DNA of 64,000 bases, taken from positions 117,469 to 181,468 of the forward strand of contig NZ_JACSQV010000001.1 of NCBI RefSeq assembly GCF_014836445.1, read 5' to 3'. Made by a program: the position numbers and the translations under genes. The notes under the pieces were generated by a model. That model was not told the DNA's origin, did not search any database, and was given only the letters and a program-made list of their open reading frames with translations. Position 1 is the stretch's first letter. The number at the start of each line of letters is the position of its first letter. This document shows positions 33,678 through 43,453 of this stretch, piece after piece. The stretch is from Cellulomonas avistercoris. GTDB lineage: Bacteria; Actinomycetota; Actinomycetes; Actinomycetales; Cellulomonadaceae.

Positions 33678-34433
33678 ATGTCGGGTCACTCCAAGTGGGC
33701 CACCACCAAGCACAAGAAGGCCGTCATCGACGCGAAGCGCGGCAAGCTCTTCGCCAAGCTCGTCAAGAACGTCGAGGTGGCCGCCCGCACGGGCGGTGGT
33801 GACCCCGCCGGCAACCCGACGCTCTTCGACGCCATCCAGAAGGCCAAGAAGTCGTCGGTCCCGAACGACAACATCGACCGCGCGGTCAAGCGCGGGTCCG
33901 GCCAGGAGGCCGGCGGCGCGGACTACCAGTCGATCACGTACGAGGGCTACGGCCCCGGCGGTGTCGCCGTGCTGGTCGAGTGCCTCACCGACAACCGCAA
34001 CCGTGCCGCGTCCGACGTGCGGGTCGCCTTCACGCGCAACGGCGGCCAGATGGCCGACCCGGGCTCCGTCGCGTACATCTTCAGCCGGCGTGGCGTCGTC
34101 GTCGTGCCCCAGGAGGGGACCGACGAGGAGGCCGTCATGGAGGCCGTCCTCGAGGCGGGCGGCGAGGAGGTCAACGACCTCGGCGACACGTTCGAGGTCA
34201 TCAGCGCCGCGACCGACCTCGTGGCCGTGCGGACCGCGCTGCAGGAGGCCGGCATCGACTACGACTCGGCCGACGTGGTCTGGTGGCCCTCCACGCAGGT
34301 CGAGGTCGACGCCGACGGCGCACGCAAGGTGCTGCGGCTCATCGACGCGCTCGAGGACTCCGACGACGTCCAGAACGTCTACGCCAACTTCGACGCCTCC
34401 GACGAGGTCATGGCGGAGCTCGACGCCGAGTGA
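33678..34433 (+). CDS. yebC: YebC/PmpR family regulatory protein
   Basis: The product has 251 residues. The N-terminus [20 protein letters not shown] is the family hallmark, followed by [16 protein letters not shown] and [19 protein letters not shown]. Members have been described as DNA-binding regulators, and more recently as ribosome-associated factors that help translate proline stretches. It sits directly upstream of ruvCAB, a widely conserved neighbourhood. Two hairpins follow its stop. Confidence 0.93.
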   Translation: MSGHSKWATTKHKKAVIDAKRGKLFAKLVKNVEVAARTGGGDPAGNPTLFDAIQKAKKSSVPNDNIDRAVKRGSGQEAGGADYQSITYEGYGPGGVAVLVECLTDNRNRAASDVRVAFTRNGGQMADPGSVAYIFSRRGVVVVPQEGTDEEAVMEAVLEAGGEEVNDLGDTFEVISAATDLVAVRTALQEAGIDYDSADVVWWPSTQVEVDADGARKVLRLIDALEDSDDVQNVYANFDASDEVMAELDAE

Positions 34434-34439
34434 CGCACC

Positions 34440-34491
34440 GCAGGCCGCGGCCTGCACGCACGGGCCCCGTCACCGGTGTGGCGGGGCCCGT
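34440..34491 (+). terminator. Double hairpin after yebC
   Basis: The 16-bp palindrome GCAGGCCGCGGCCTGC at 34440-34455 is followed by a 10-bp stem, ACGGGCCCCG at 34460-34469 with CGGGGCCCGT at 34482-34491. They lie between yebC and ruvC. Confidence 0.6.
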
Positions 34492-34521
34492 GGCACGCCG
34501 GACGCCTGCGACGATGGCCGC

Positions 34522-35088
34522 GTGCGCGTGCTCGGAGTGGACCCCGGCCTGACCCGGTGCGGCCTCGGCGTCGTCGACTCCCTGCCGGGCCGTCGCGCGC
34601 GCCTCGTGCACGTGTCGGTCGCACGCTCCGACCCCACGCTCGACGTCGACCAGCGGCTGCTCCTCATCGAGCGGGCCCTCGAGGAGTGCCTCGAGGAGCA
34701 CGCCCCCGACACCGTCGCGGTGGAACGGGTCTTCGCGCAGCACAACGTCAGCACCGTCATGGGGACCGCGCAGGTCGCCGGGCTCGCGATGGTGGCGGCC
34801 GCGCGCCGGCGGATCCCCGTCGCGCTGCACACGCCCAGCGAGGTGAAGGCGGCGGTCACCGGCTCGGGACGTGCGGACAAGGCGCAGGTCCAGACGATGG
34901 TGGCGCGGCTCCTGGGGCTGGCCGAGGTGCCGAGGCCCGCCGACGCGGCCGACGCGCTCGCGCTCGCCATCTGCCACCTGTGGCGCCCGGCGGGGGCCCT
35001 CGGGGCGCCGCAGCGCGAACCCGGTGGCATGACGACGGCGCAGCGGCAGTGGGCCGCGGCGGAGCAGGCGGCGCGGCGGCGCGCGTGA
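34522..35088 (+). CDS. ruvC: Holliday junction endonuclease RuvC
   Basis: The product has 188 residues. The RNase-H-like fold begins [19 protein letters not shown] with the first acidic residue Asp7. [20 protein letters not shown] holds the second, and [16 protein letters not shown] holds the C-terminal Asp pair. It resolves Holliday junctions delivered by RuvAB. The GTG start at 34522 follows a weak GACGAT box by six bases. ruvA begins 91 bp downstream after an SOS-like box. Confidence 0.95.
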   Translation: MRVLGVDPGLTRCGLGVVDSLPGRRARLVHVSVARSDPTLDVDQRLLLIERALEECLEEHAPDTVAVERVFAQHNVSTVMGTAQVAGLAMVAAARRRIPVALHTPSEVKAAVTGSGRADKAQVQTMVARLLGLAEVPRPADAADALALAICHLWRPAGALGAPQREPGGMTTAQRQWAAAEQAARRRA

Positions 35089-35120
35089 CGACCCGGGGCG
35101 CGACGCCGGCGCGTGTCGTT

Positions 35121-35134
35121 CGTACACCTGTTCG
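35121..35134 (+). promoter_or_regulatory. SOS (LexA) box upstream of ruvA
   Basis: CGTACACCTGTTCG differs at one base from the actinobacterial LexA consensus CGAAC-N4-GTTCG. It lies 46 bp before ruvA, so damage-inducible expression of ruvAB is likely. Confidence 0.65.
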
Positions 35135-35179
35135 CCCCGTGTGGGAGAGTGGGGCGGTCGACGACAGGAGGAGCGCGCG

Positions 35180-35788
35180 GTGATCGCGTCGGTGTACGGG
35201 ACGGTGCTGGCAGTACGGCTGGACGCGGCGGTCGTGGAGGTCGGGGGCGTCGGCCTGCTGGTCCAGGCGACGCCGGCGACGCTCGCGGGCCTGCGCGTCG
35301 GGCAGCCGGGTCGGTTGTTCACGTCGCTCGTCGTGCGGGAGGACGCGCTGACGCTGTTCGGCTTCGCCGACGACGACGAGCGCGACGTCTTCGAGGCGGT
35401 GCAGACGGTCTCGGGCGTGGGTCCGCGCCTTGCGCTGGCCATGCTCGCGGTGCATACCCCCGACGGGCTGCGTCGTGCGGTCGCGCACGAGGACCTCGCG
35501 GCGCTCATGCGCGTGCCCGGCATCGGCCGCAAGGGCGCGCAGCGCATCGTCCTCGAGCTGGGGGAGCGGCTGGGTGCACCCTCGCCGACGGCGGGCGCCG
35601 CCGTGGTCTCGTCCGCGGACCACCGGGAGCAGGTCGTCGAGGCGCTCGTGGGGCTGGGCTGGCCGCTGCGGGCCGCGCAGGACGCGGTCGCCTCGGTGCT
35701 CGACGGCTCACCGGCCCCGGTCGGCGCCGAGGAGGTGCCGGGCGTGCTGCGCGCGGCGCTGCGCTCGCTGGGCGGCGCGCGTGCGTGA
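35180..35788 (+). CDS. ruvA: Holliday junction branch migration protein RuvA
   Basis: The product has 202 residues. Domain I is an OB fold ([20 protein letters not shown]). Domain II contains helix-hairpin-helix motifs ([33 protein letters not shown]). Domain III is the C-terminal RuvB contact ([20 protein letters not shown]). AGGAGG lies eight bases before the GTG start, and the shorter start is preferred over an ATG 39 bases upstream. Its end overlaps ruvB by eight bases. Confidence 0.95.
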   Translation: MIASVYGTVLAVRLDAAVVEVGGVGLLVQATPATLAGLRVGQPGRLFTSLVVREDALTLFGFADDDERDVFEAVQTVSGVGPRLALAMLAVHTPDGLRRAVAHEDLAALMRVPGIGRKGAQRIVLELGERLGAPSPTAGAAVVSSADHREQVVEALVGLGWPLRAAQDAVASVLDGSPAPVGAEEVPGVLRAALRSLGGARA

Positions 35789-36869
35789 CGCCGGCTCCCC
35801 GCGCCTCGAGGTCGGCGGGACGGACGAGGACGGCGACCTGGAGGCGTACGGGGCCGAGTCGCTCGTGCGTCCCGCCGCCGACGAGCCGGAGCGCGCCGCG
35901 GAGGCGGCGCTGCGTCCCCGGCGGCTCGACGAGTTCGTCGGGCAGCGGGTCGTGCGCGACCAGCTGTCCCTGGTCCTGCAGGCGGCGCTCGGGCGCGGGC
36001 GCGCGCCGGACCACGTGCTGCTGTCGGGCCCCCCGGGTCTGGGCAAGACGACGCTCGCGATGATCATCGCCGCCGAGCTCGGTGCGTCGCTGCGCGTGAC
36101 CAGCGGGCCGGCCATCCAGCACGCGGGCGACCTCGCCGCGGTGCTGTCCTCGCTCGAGGAGGGCGAGGTGCTGTTCATCGACGAGATCCACCGGCTCGCC
36201 CGTCCGGCCGAGGAGCTGCTCTACGTCGCGATGGAGGACTTCCGCGTCGACGTCATCGTCGGCAAGGGGGCCGGCGCGAGCGCGATCCCGCTGTCCCTGC
36301 CCCCGTTCACCGTCGTGGGCGCGACGACGCGCGCCGGCCTGCTGCCCGCGCCGCTGCGGGACCGCTTCGGTTTCACCGGGCACCTCGACTTCTACGACGA
36401 CGCCGAGCTCGAGCGCGTGCTCGTCCGGTCGGCCGGGCTCCTGGGCGTCCCGCTCGACGTGACGGCCGCCGCCGAGATCGCGTCGCGCTCGCGCGGCACG
36501 CCCCGCATCGCCAACCGGCTGCTGCGGCGCGTGCGGGACTGGGCGCAGGTGCGCGGCGACGGCATGCTCTCGCTCGCCGCGGCCCGGTCGGCCCTCGAGG
36601 TCTACGAGGTCGACGAGCGCGGACTGGACCGTCTCGACCGGTCCGTGCTGGACGCGCTGTGCCGACGCTTCGGCGGCGGCCCGGTCGGGCTGACGACGCT
36701 GGCGGTCGCCGTGGGGGAGGAGCCCGAGACCGTCGAGACGGTCGCCGAGCCGTTCCTGGTCCGCGAGGGTCTCATCGGGCGCACGTCGCGCGGTCGCGTG
36801 GCGCTGCCACCCGCGTGGGAGCACCTCGGGCTGCCGGTGCCGGCGCCCGCCGACACGCTGTTCGGCTGA
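35781..36869 (+). CDS. ruvB: Holliday junction branch migration ATPase RuvB
   Basis: The product has 362 residues. Walker A is [12 protein letters not shown] near residue 84, Walker B is LFIDEIHRL, and sensor 1 with the arginine finger region is [18 protein letters not shown]. The C-terminal winged helix ([20 protein letters not shown]) is complete. It drives branch migration with RuvA. The N-terminal 30 residues are acidic and longer than in E. coli, which is usual for actinobacteria. Confidence 0.96.
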   Translation: MRDAGSPRLEVGGTDEDGDLEAYGAESLVRPAADEPERAAEAALRPRRLDEFVGQRVVRDQLSLVLQAALGRGRAPDHVLLSGPPGLGKTTLAMIIAAELGASLRVTSGPAIQHAGDLAAVLSSLEEGEVLFIDEIHRLARPAEELLYVAMEDFRVDVIVGKGAGASAIPLSLPPFTVVGATTRAGLLPAPLRDRFGFTGHLDFYDDAELERVLVRSAGLLGVPLDVTAAAEIASRSRGTPRIANRLLRRVRDWAQVRGDGMLSLAAARSALEVYEVDERGLDRLDRSVLDALCRRFGGGPVGLTTLAVAVGEEPETVETVAEPFLVREGLIGRTSRGRVALPPAWEHLGLPVPAPADTLFG

Positions 36870-36955
36870 TCGCCGCGGGTACCCTCGGAGGCAGGTACGG
36901 ACCGGGAGGGAACCCCCGGGGACGCTCGCACGTTGGAGCGTCGGGCCGCGGCGCC

Positions 36956-36961
36956 TAGACT
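36956..36961 (+). promoter_or_regulatory. -10 box upstream of yajC
   Basis: TAGACT lies 39 bases before the yajC ATG in the 131-bp gap after ruvB. It is the likely start of the yajC-secDF-apt transcript. Confidence 0.45.
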
Positions 36962-37000
36962 GCGGCCGACGTCTGACACGATGCGGAGAACCACCACCTC

Positions 37001-37393
37001 ATGGACTACTCGTTCCTGGTCATCATGCTGCTCGCCTTCGCGGCGCTGTGGTTCATGTCGAGCCGCTCGCGCAAGCAGCAGCGCGAGGCTGCCGACTTCC
37101 GCAGCAACCTCGCCGTCGGCGACGAGGTCATGACGGGTTCCGGGCTGTTCGGCACCGTGACCGCGATCGACGGGGACGTCGTGACGCTCGAGTCGACGCC
37201 CGGCAGCTCGACCCGTTGGCTGCGTGCCGCGATCGCCCGCCGGTCCGAGCCGGTCGTCGTCGACGACGCGGCGGACGCCGAGCCCGCCGTCGTGGAGGAC
37301 GTGCCCGTCGTGGACGTCCCCGACGACCTGTCCTCCCTGCCGCCGGAGCCGCCGGCGTCCGGGCGCGAGGACCGCGACCGCGACAACCAGTGA
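37001..37393 (+). CDS. yajC: Preprotein translocase accessory protein YajC
   Basis: The product has 130 residues. One N-terminal membrane helix (FLVIMLLAFAALWFM) is followed by the family's basic RSRKQQREAADFRSNLAVGD and the TGSGLFGTVTAIDGDVVTLE beta fold. The acidic tail is low complexity. It works with SecDF at the Sec translocon. Two perfect hairpins separate it from secD. Confidence 0.93.
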   Translation: MDYSFLVIMLLAFAALWFMSSRSRKQQREAADFRSNLAVGDEVMTGSGLFGTVTAIDGDVVTLESTPGSSTRWLRAAIARRSEPVVVDDAADAEPAVVEDVPVVDVPDDLSSLPPEPPASGREDRDRDNQ

Positions 37394-37399
37394 CTCCCT

Positions 37400-37454
37400 G
37401 GCCCGGGCGATGACGCCCGGGCCCCGACCCCACCGGCCGCCTCCGTGGCCGGTG
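37400..37454 (+). terminator. Tandem hairpins between yajC and secD
   Basis: GGCCCGGGCG-ATGA-CGCCCGGGCC (37400-37423) is a perfect 10-bp stem with a four-base loop. CACCGGCC pairs with GGCCGGTG at 37431-37454 around an eight-base loop. There is no U-tract. They may reduce readthrough into secD or set mRNA ends within the operon. Confidence 0.55.
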
Positions 37455-37476
37455 CGCGCACGAGAGAAGAACTCCG

Positions 37477-39273
37477 TTGGCTCCTCCTCCCCGCCGCCGT
37501 GAACGGCCGGTCCGCACGCTCGTCACCCTCGCGGTGCTGGTCGTCGCGCTGTTCGCGTCGATCTTCGCCGGCACACGCTGGGGTGACGCGTCGCTGACGC
37601 CGAACCTCGCGCTCGACCTCGAGGGCGGGACGCAGGTCATCCTGCAGCCCGTGCCCGAGGCGCAGGGCTCCGTCACGTCGGAGACGATCAACCAGGCGAT
37701 CGCGGTCATCCGCCAGCGTGTCGACGCCTCCGGCGTCGCCGAGGCCGAGATCACGAGCCAGGGCGGGGACAAGATCGTCGTCGGTCTGCCGGGCCGGCCC
37801 AGCGAGGAGACGCTGGACCTCGTGCGCACGTCGGCGCAGATGGAGTTCCGACCCGTCCTGGTGATGGGCGCCGCGGCGGCCACGCCCGACGCCGCGGGCG
37901 ACGACGCTGCCGCCGACGACGCCGCGCCGTCCGACCAGCCGACCAAGGCCGCGCCGGACAGCCCGAGCGACGTGGCGTACTACGTGACCCCCGCCGTGCA
38001 GGCGGAGTTCGACGCGCTCGACTGCACGCTGCCGGAGAACCGGACGGGTGGCGTGCCGGGTGACCCCGACAAGGCCGTCGTCGCGTGCGACCTCGAGGGC
38101 CTGGCCAAGTTCATCCTGGGTCCGGTCGAGATCCCCGGTGCCGACATCGCCACCGCCACCTCGGGGCTGGGCACCACGTCGACCGGTGCCTCGACCGGTC
38201 AGTGGGTCGTCAACCTGGAGTTCACCGGCAAGGGCACGCCGAAGTTCACCGAGGTGACCACGCGCCTGGCGAGCCAGGGGGAGCCGCTCAACCAGTTCGC
38301 GGTCGTGCTCGACGCCCTCGTCATCTCGGCGCCGTCCGTCAACGAGGTCATCCCGAACGGCCAGGCGCAGATCTCGGGGTCCTTCACCCGCGAGACCGCC
38401 GCGACGCTCGCGAACCAGCTGAACTTCGGCTCGCTGCCGATCAGCTTCGAGGAGCAGAGCGTCCAGCAGATCTCCGCGACGCTCGGGTCCGAGCAGCTCC
38501 AGAAGGGTCTGCTCGCGGGCGTGTTCGGCCTGCTGCTCGTGGTCGTGTACTCGCTGTTCCAGTACCGCACGCTCGGCCTGGTCACGGTCGCGTCGCTGCT
38601 GGTCGCGGCCGTCATCACCTACGGCGTCATCGTCCTGCTGTCGTGGCTGCAGGGCTACCGGCTCTCGCTGCCCGGCGTGGCGGGCATCATCGTCGCGATC
38701 GGCATCACCGCGGACTCGTTCATCGTGTACTTCGAGCGCATCCGCGACGAGCTGCGCGACGGCCGCTCGCTGGGTGCCGCCATCGAGAAGGGCTGGGAGC
38801 GTGCCCGGCGCACGATCCTGGCGTCCGACGCCGTCAACTTCACGGCCGCGATCGTCCTGTACCTGCTGGCCGTCGGCGGCGTGCGCGGCTTCGCCTTCAC
38901 GCTCGGTCTGACGACCCTGGTCGACCTCGTCGTGGTGTTCCTGTTCACGCACCCGCTCATGGTGCTGCTCGGGCGCACGCGGTTCTTCGCCGAGGGGCAC
39001 CCCGCCTCGGGTCTCGACCCGCGCCGGCTGGGCGTCGACACGACGCGCTACGCGGGTCGCGGCCGGGTCGCGGGCGGTCCGAAGGCCGCGGCCACCGCGG
39101 GCTCCGCGTCCTCGCGCGAGCCCGTCGCGGTCGGTGCGTCCGGCATGACCATCGCCGAGCGCCGCGCGGCCGCTCGCGCCGCCCAGGCGGCCGCAGGACG
39201 ACCGCAGGACCCACCCACGACCGTTGTCGACGACGAGCCCATCTCCGGCCGTCCTGAGGGGAGCGACCGCTGA
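37477..39273 (+). CDS. secD: Protein translocase subunit SecD
   Basis: The product has 598 residues with six membrane helices: one N-terminal and five C-terminal. A large external domain lies between, starting LALDLEGGTQVILQPV. The family motifs ITADSFIVYFERIRDELRDG and GFAFTLGLTTLVDLVVVF are present. It uses the proton gradient to assist late steps of Sec export. The only sensible start is TTG at 37477, preceded by GAGAGAAG. The external domain carries an Ala/Asp-rich insert near residue 130-160. The stop overlaps the secF ATG by one base. Confidence 0.95.
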   Translation: MAPPPRRRERPVRTLVTLAVLVVALFASIFAGTRWGDASLTPNLALDLEGGTQVILQPVPEAQGSVTSETINQAIAVIRQRVDASGVAEAEITSQGGDKIVVGLPGRPSEETLDLVRTSAQMEFRPVLVMGAAAATPDAAGDDAAADDAAPSDQPTKAAPDSPSDVAYYVTPAVQAEFDALDCTLPENRTGGVPGDPDKAVVACDLEGLAKFILGPVEIPGADIATATSGLGTTSTGASTGQWVVNLEFTGKGTPKFTEVTTRLASQGEPLNQFAVVLDALVISAPSVNEVIPNGQAQISGSFTRETAATLANQLNFGSLPISFEEQSVQQISATLGSEQLQKGLLAGVFGLLLVVVYSLFQYRTLGLVTVASLLVAAVITYGVIVLLSWLQGYRLSLPGVAGIIVAIGITADSFIVYFERIRDELRDGRSLGAAIEKGWERARRTILASDAVNFTAAIVLYLLAVGGVRGFAFTLGLTTLVDLVVVFLFTHPLMVLLGRTRFFAEGHPASGLDPRRLGVDTTRYAGRGRVAGGPKAAATAGSASSREPVAVGASGMTIAERRAAARAAQAAAGRPQDPPTTVVDDEPISGRPEGSDR

Positions 39274-40358
39274 TGGCCACGGGATTCGCCCAGTGGGGCA
39301 ACGACCTGTACACCGGTCGCCGCTCGTACGACATCGTCGGGCGCCGACGGACCTGGTACCTCATCTCGGCAGTGCTCGTCGCGATCTCGGGCGTCCTGCT
39401 CTTCGTGCCGGGCCTCAACCCCGGCATCGAGTTCCGTGGCGGCTCCGAGTTCGTCGTGTCCGGCGTCGACACGACGGACCAGCAGCTCGCGACCGACACG
39501 GTGCTCGCGATCGCGCCGGACGAGGTCCCGCGCGTCACGACGGTCGGCGGCTCGTCGCTGCGCATCCAGACCGCCGAGCTCACGAGCGAGGAGGTCACGG
39601 AGGTCACCAACAGCCTCATCGCGGCCTTCGACGTCGACGAGGACCAGGTCACCAGCACCTTCATCGGCCCGACCTGGGGCCAGGACGTCTCGCAGAAGGC
39701 GGTCACGGGCCTGGTCGTGTTCCTCGTCTTCGTGTCGATCGTCATGACCGTCTACTTCCGCAACTGGCGGATGGCGGCGGCGGCCATGCTGGCGCTGTTC
39801 CACGACCTGATCCTCACGGTCGGCGTGTACGCCGCCGTCGGGTGGGAGGTCACGCCGGCGACGGTGATCGGGTTCCTCACGATCCTCGGCTACTCGATCT
39901 ACGACACGGTGGTCGTCTTCGACAAGGTGCGCGAGAACACCGCGGACGTGCTCGAGCAGTCGCGGTTCACGTACGCCGAGAAGGCGAACCTGGCCGTCAA
40001 CCAGACGCTCGTCCGGTCGATCAACACGTCCGTGGTGGCACTGCTGCCGGTCGCCTCGATCCTCGTGATCGGCGCGTTCATCCTCGGTGCCGGGACGCTG
40101 CGCGACATCGCGCTGGCGCTGTTCGTCGGCATGTTCGTGGGGACGTTCTCGTCGGTCTTCCTGGCGACGCCCCTCGAGGTGACGCTGCGGGAGCGCGAGC
40201 CGCGGATCCGTGAGCACACCGCCAAGGTGCTGGCCGCCCGCGCGGGCGTCTCGACGGACGACGGCGAGGTCGTCGGTGCGGCGCCGCGCGCGGCCGCCGC
40301 GCTGCGGCCCGGTGGTCACCTGGGTGCTGCGGCACAGCCGCGGCGCAAGGGCCGATGA
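39273..40358 (+). CDS. secF: Protein translocase subunit SecF
   Basis: The product has 361 residues with six membrane helices. Signatures are NPGIEFRGGSEFVVSGVD in the external domain and LGYSIYDTVVVFDKVREN in the membrane part. It is the partner of SecD. The ATG overlaps the secD stop (TGATG) and the stop overlaps the apt ATG (ATGA). Confidence 0.95.
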   Translation: MATGFAQWGNDLYTGRRSYDIVGRRRTWYLISAVLVAISGVLLFVPGLNPGIEFRGGSEFVVSGVDTTDQQLATDTVLAIAPDEVPRVTTVGGSSLRIQTAELTSEEVTEVTNSLIAAFDVDEDQVTSTFIGPTWGQDVSQKAVTGLVVFLVFVSIVMTVYFRNWRMAAAAMLALFHDLILTVGVYAAVGWEVTPATVIGFLTILGYSIYDTVVVFDKVRENTADVLEQSRFTYAEKANLAVNQTLVRSINTSVVALLPVASILVIGAFILGAGTLRDIALALFVGMFVGTFSSVFLATPLEVTLREREPRIREHTAKVLAARAGVSTDDGEVVGAAPRAAAALRPGGHLGAAAQPRRKGR

Positions 40359-40933
40359 GCACCGTGGTGGACGGGCCGGGCGCGCAGCCCGGCCCGTCGG
40401 ACGACCGGGCGGGTCTCGCCGAGCTGGTCGACAGCATGCTGCGGACCGTGCCGGACTTCCCGGAGCCCGGCGTCCAGTTCCGCGACATCATGCCGCTGCT
40501 CGCGGACGCCGCCGCGTTCGCGCGGGTCGTGACGGCGCTCGCCGGGCACCCGCACGGTCCCGTGGACCTCGTCGCCGGGATGGAGGCGCGCGGCTTCCTG
40601 CTCGCCGCCCCGGTCGCCGTGGCGCTCGGTGCCGGCGTCGTGCCGGTGCGCAAGGCCGGCAAGCTGCCCGGGCAGGTCGCGTCGCAGTCCTACGCGCTGG
40701 AGTACGGATCGGCGTCCGTCGAGATCCAGCCGTCCACCGTCCCCGCGGGCGCGCGCGTGCTGGTGATCGACGACGTGCTGGCCACGGGCGGGACCGCGGC
40801 GGCCACGATCGAGCTGCTCGAGTCCTGCGGCGCGACGGTCGTCGGGCTCAGCTTCCTCGTCGAGCTCGGCGCCCTGGACGGCCGCGCCCTGCTCCCGGGG
40901 CGGGACGTCGACGTGCTCCTGACCCTGCCCTGA
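40355..40933 (+). CDS. apt: Adenine phosphoribosyltransferase
   Basis: The product has 192 residues. The PRPP-binding motif is RVLVIDDVLATGGTAAATIE near residue 130. Other family stretches are PDFPEPGVQFRDIMPLLADA and AGMEARGFLLAAPVAVALG. It salvages adenine to AMP. The order secDF-apt-rel is conserved in actinobacteria. Its stop codon lies in the loop of a terminator-like hairpin. Confidence 0.95.
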   Translation: MSTVVDGPGAQPGPSDDRAGLAELVDSMLRTVPDFPEPGVQFRDIMPLLADAAAFARVVTALAGHPHGPVDLVAGMEARGFLLAAPVAVALGAGVVPVRKAGKLPGQVASQSYALEYGSASVEIQPSTVPAGARVLVIDDVLATGGTAAATIELLESCGATVVGLSFLVELGALDGRALLPGRDVDVLLTLP

Positions 40934-40941
40934 GGGCAGGG
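40923..40941 (+). terminator. Hairpin overlapping the apt stop codon
   Basis: CCCTGCCC (40923-40930) pairs with GGGCAGGG (40934-40941), and the three-base loop is the apt TGA stop codon itself. Confidence 0.5.
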
Positions 40942-40995
40942 CACCCGCCCAGCCGCGCCGACGGCGCCGATGCCGGGACGCGCGCGTCTCGGTCG

Positions 40996-41001
40996 TAGAA
41001 T
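40996..41001 (+). promoter_or_regulatory. -10 box upstream of rel
   Basis: TAGAAT lies 30 bases before the rel ATG; AGGAGG at 41014-41019 is the ribosome binding site. Confidence 0.5.
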
Positions 41002-41031
41002 CGTGCGAACGACAGGAGGGGGTGAGCGGCG

Positions 41032-43422
41032 ATGGCGGAGAAGGTCGGAGCAGGGGCTGACGCCGTGACGTCACCGGTGCCTGTCGTCGCCGCGCCCCCG
41101 GAGGAGAGCGCGTCGGCCGCCGCGGCCCCGACCGCGCCCGAGGTCGAGCCGGCCACCGGCTCGACGGGTCGCGTGCGGGCACGTCTGGCACGTCTCTCCG
41201 GGCGGTCCGCTCCCGCGTACCCGGCGCTGGAGCCGGTGCTGCACGCGGTGCGCACCAACCACCCGAAGGCCGACCTCTCGGTGATCGAGCAGGCCTACGT
41301 CGTCGCCGAGCACGCCCACCGGGGCCAGATGCGCAAGAGCGGCGACCCGTACATCACGCACCCCGTCGCGGTCGCCACGATCCTCGCCGAGCTCGGCATG
41401 ACACCGTCCACGATCGTGGCCGCGCTGCTGCACGACACCGTCGAGGACACCGACTACTCCCTGGACCAGCTGCGGCGTGACTTCGGGCCCGAGGTCGCGA
41501 TGCTCGTCGACGGGGTCACGAAGCTCGACAAGGTCACCTACGGTGACGCGGCGCAGTCCGAGACCGTCCGCAAGATGGTCGTGGCGATGTCCCGCGACAT
41601 CCGCGTGCTCGTCATCAAGCTGGCCGACCGCCTGCACAACGCGCGCACGTGGAAGTTCGTGTCCGCGGCGTCGGCGGAGAAGAAGGCGCGCGAGACGCTC
41701 GAGATCTACGCGCCGCTCGCCCATCGGCTGGGCATGAACACCATCAAGTGGGAGCTCGAGGACCTGTCGTTCGCGACGCTCTACCCCAAGGTCTACGACG
41801 AGATCGTCCACCTCGTCGCCGAGCGCGCGCCCGCGCGCGAGGAGTACCTCGCCACGGTGCGCGACCAGGTCGGTGCCGACCTGCGGTCGGCCAAGATCAA
41901 GGCGGCCGTGACGGGCCGGCCGAAGCACTACTACTCGATCTACCAGAAGATGATCGTCCGCGGCCGCGACTTCACGGACATCTACGACCTGGTGGGCGTG
42001 CGTGTCCTCGTCGACACCGTCCGGGACTGCTACGCGGCTCTCGGCGCGCTCCACGCGCGGTGGAACCCGGTCCCCGGCCGGTTCAAGGACTACATCGCGA
42101 TGCCGAAGTTCAACCTCTACCAGTCGCTGCACACGACGGTGATCGGGCCGGGCGGCAAGCCCGTCGAGATCCAGATCCGCACGCACGACATGCACCGTCG
42201 CGCGGAGTACGGGGTGGCGGCGCACTGGAAGTACAAGGAGACCGCCAAGAGCAACGGCCCGCAGGACGCGGCCGGCAACGACATGACGTGGCTGCGTCAG
42301 CTCGTCGACTGGCAGCGGGAGACGGCCGACCCGGCCGAGTTCCTCGACCTGCTGCGCGACGAGATCGCCGGCGCCGAGGTCTACGTGTTCACGCCCAAGG
42401 GCGACGTGCAGGCGCTGCCCGCCGGCTCCACGCCGGTCGACTTCGCCTACGCGGTGCACACCGAGGTCGGTCACCGCACGATGGGTGCGCGCGTCAACGG
42501 CCGGCTGGTGCCGCTGGACTCGACGCTCGAGAACGGCGACGTCGTCGAGGTCTTCACCTCCAAGTCCGAGACCGCCGGGCCCAGCCGTGACTGGCTCGCG
42601 TTCGTCAAGAGCCCCCGGGCGCGCAACAAGATCCGGCAGTGGTTCACCAAGGAGCGCCGCGAGGAGGCGATCGAGCACGGGAAGGACGCCATCGCCAAGG
42701 CGATGCGCAAGCAGAACCTCCCCATCCAGCGGCTCATGTCGCACGAGGCACTCGTGGCCCTCGCGCACGAGATGCGGTTCGCGGACGTCTCGGCGCTGTA
42801 CGCGGCCGTCGGCGAGGGCCAGGCCTCGGCGGCGTCGGTGGTGCAGCGGCTCGTGCACTCGCTGGGCGGGGAGCCGGCCCAGGAGGAGGACCTCGCCGAG
42901 GCGGCGCGCCCGGGCGCGACGGGCCGCCGGGTGCGCAGCGGCGACCCCGGCGTGGTCGTCAAGGGCGTCGACGACGTGTGGGTCAAGCTCGCCAAGTGCT
43001 GCACGCCCGTGCCCGGCGACGAGATCGTCGGGTTCGTGACGCGGGGCGCGGGGGTCTCGGTGCACCGCACCGACTGCCTCAACGTCGAGGCCCTGCGCCG
43101 CCAGCCCGAGCGCATCGTCGAGGTGGAGTGGACGCACACCAGCTCGCAGATGTTCCTGGTGCAGATCCAGGTCGAGGCCCTGGACCGCAGCCGGCTCCTG
43201 TCGGACGTGACCCGGGTCGTGTCCGACCACCACGTCAACATCCTGTCGGCGTCGGTCTCGACCTCGCGGGACCGTGTCGCGCTCTCGCGCTTCGTGTTCG
43301 AGATGGCCGAGCCGTCGCACCTGGCGTCGGTGCTGAGCGCGGTCCGCAAGGTCGAGGGCGTCTTCGACGTCTACCGGATCACCGGGTCGCGCGGGGCCGA
43401 GGAGCCGGCGATCCGGGCCTGA
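41032..43422 (+). CDS. relA: Bifunctional (p)ppGpp synthetase/hydrolase Rel
   Basis: The product has 796 residues, the size of actinobacterial Rel. The order is a 60-residue Ala/Pro-rich N-terminal tail, then an HD hydrolase domain with the active-site His134-Asp135 ([26 protein letters not shown]). The synthetase domain ([35 protein letters not shown]), a TGS domain ([20 protein letters not shown]) and a C-terminal ACT domain follow. Both catalytic domains look intact, so it should make and degrade the alarmone. Confidence 0.96.
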   Translation: MAEKVGAGADAVTSPVPVVAAPPEESASAAAAPTAPEVEPATGSTGRVRARLARLSGRSAPAYPALEPVLHAVRTNHPKADLSVIEQAYVVAEHAHRGQMRKSGDPYITHPVAVATILAELGMTPSTIVAALLHDTVEDTDYSLDQLRRDFGPEVAMLVDGVTKLDKVTYGDAAQSETVRKMVVAMSRDIRVLVIKLADRLHNARTWKFVSAASAEKKARETLEIYAPLAHRLGMNTIKWELEDLSFATLYPKVYDEIVHLVAERAPAREEYLATVRDQVGADLRSAKIKAAVTGRPKHYYSIYQKMIVRGRDFTDIYDLVGVRVLVDTVRDCYAALGALHARWNPVPGRFKDYIAMPKFNLYQSLHTTVIGPGGKPVEIQIRTHDMHRRAEYGVAAHWKYKETAKSNGPQDAAGNDMTWLRQLVDWQRETADPAEFLDLLRDEIAGAEVYVFTPKGDVQALPAGSTPVDFAYAVHTEVGHRTMGARVNGRLVPLDSTLENGDVVEVFTSKSETAGPSRDWLAFVKSPRARNKIRQWFTKERREEAIEHGKDAIAKAMRKQNLPIQRLMSHEALVALAHEMRFADVSALYAAVGEGQASAASVVQRLVHSLGGEPAQEEDLAEAARPGATGRRVRSGDPGVVVKGVDDVWVKLAKCCTPVPGDEIVGFVTRGAGVSVHRTDCLNVEALRRQPERIVEVEWTHTSSQMFLVQIQVEALDRSRLLSDVTRVVSDHHVNILSASVSTSRDRVALSRFVFEMAEPSHLASVLSAVRKVEGVFDVYRITGSRGAEEPAIRA

Positions 43423-43453
43423 CGCCTGGGAGCAGCCGACGACGGCCCGCGGC

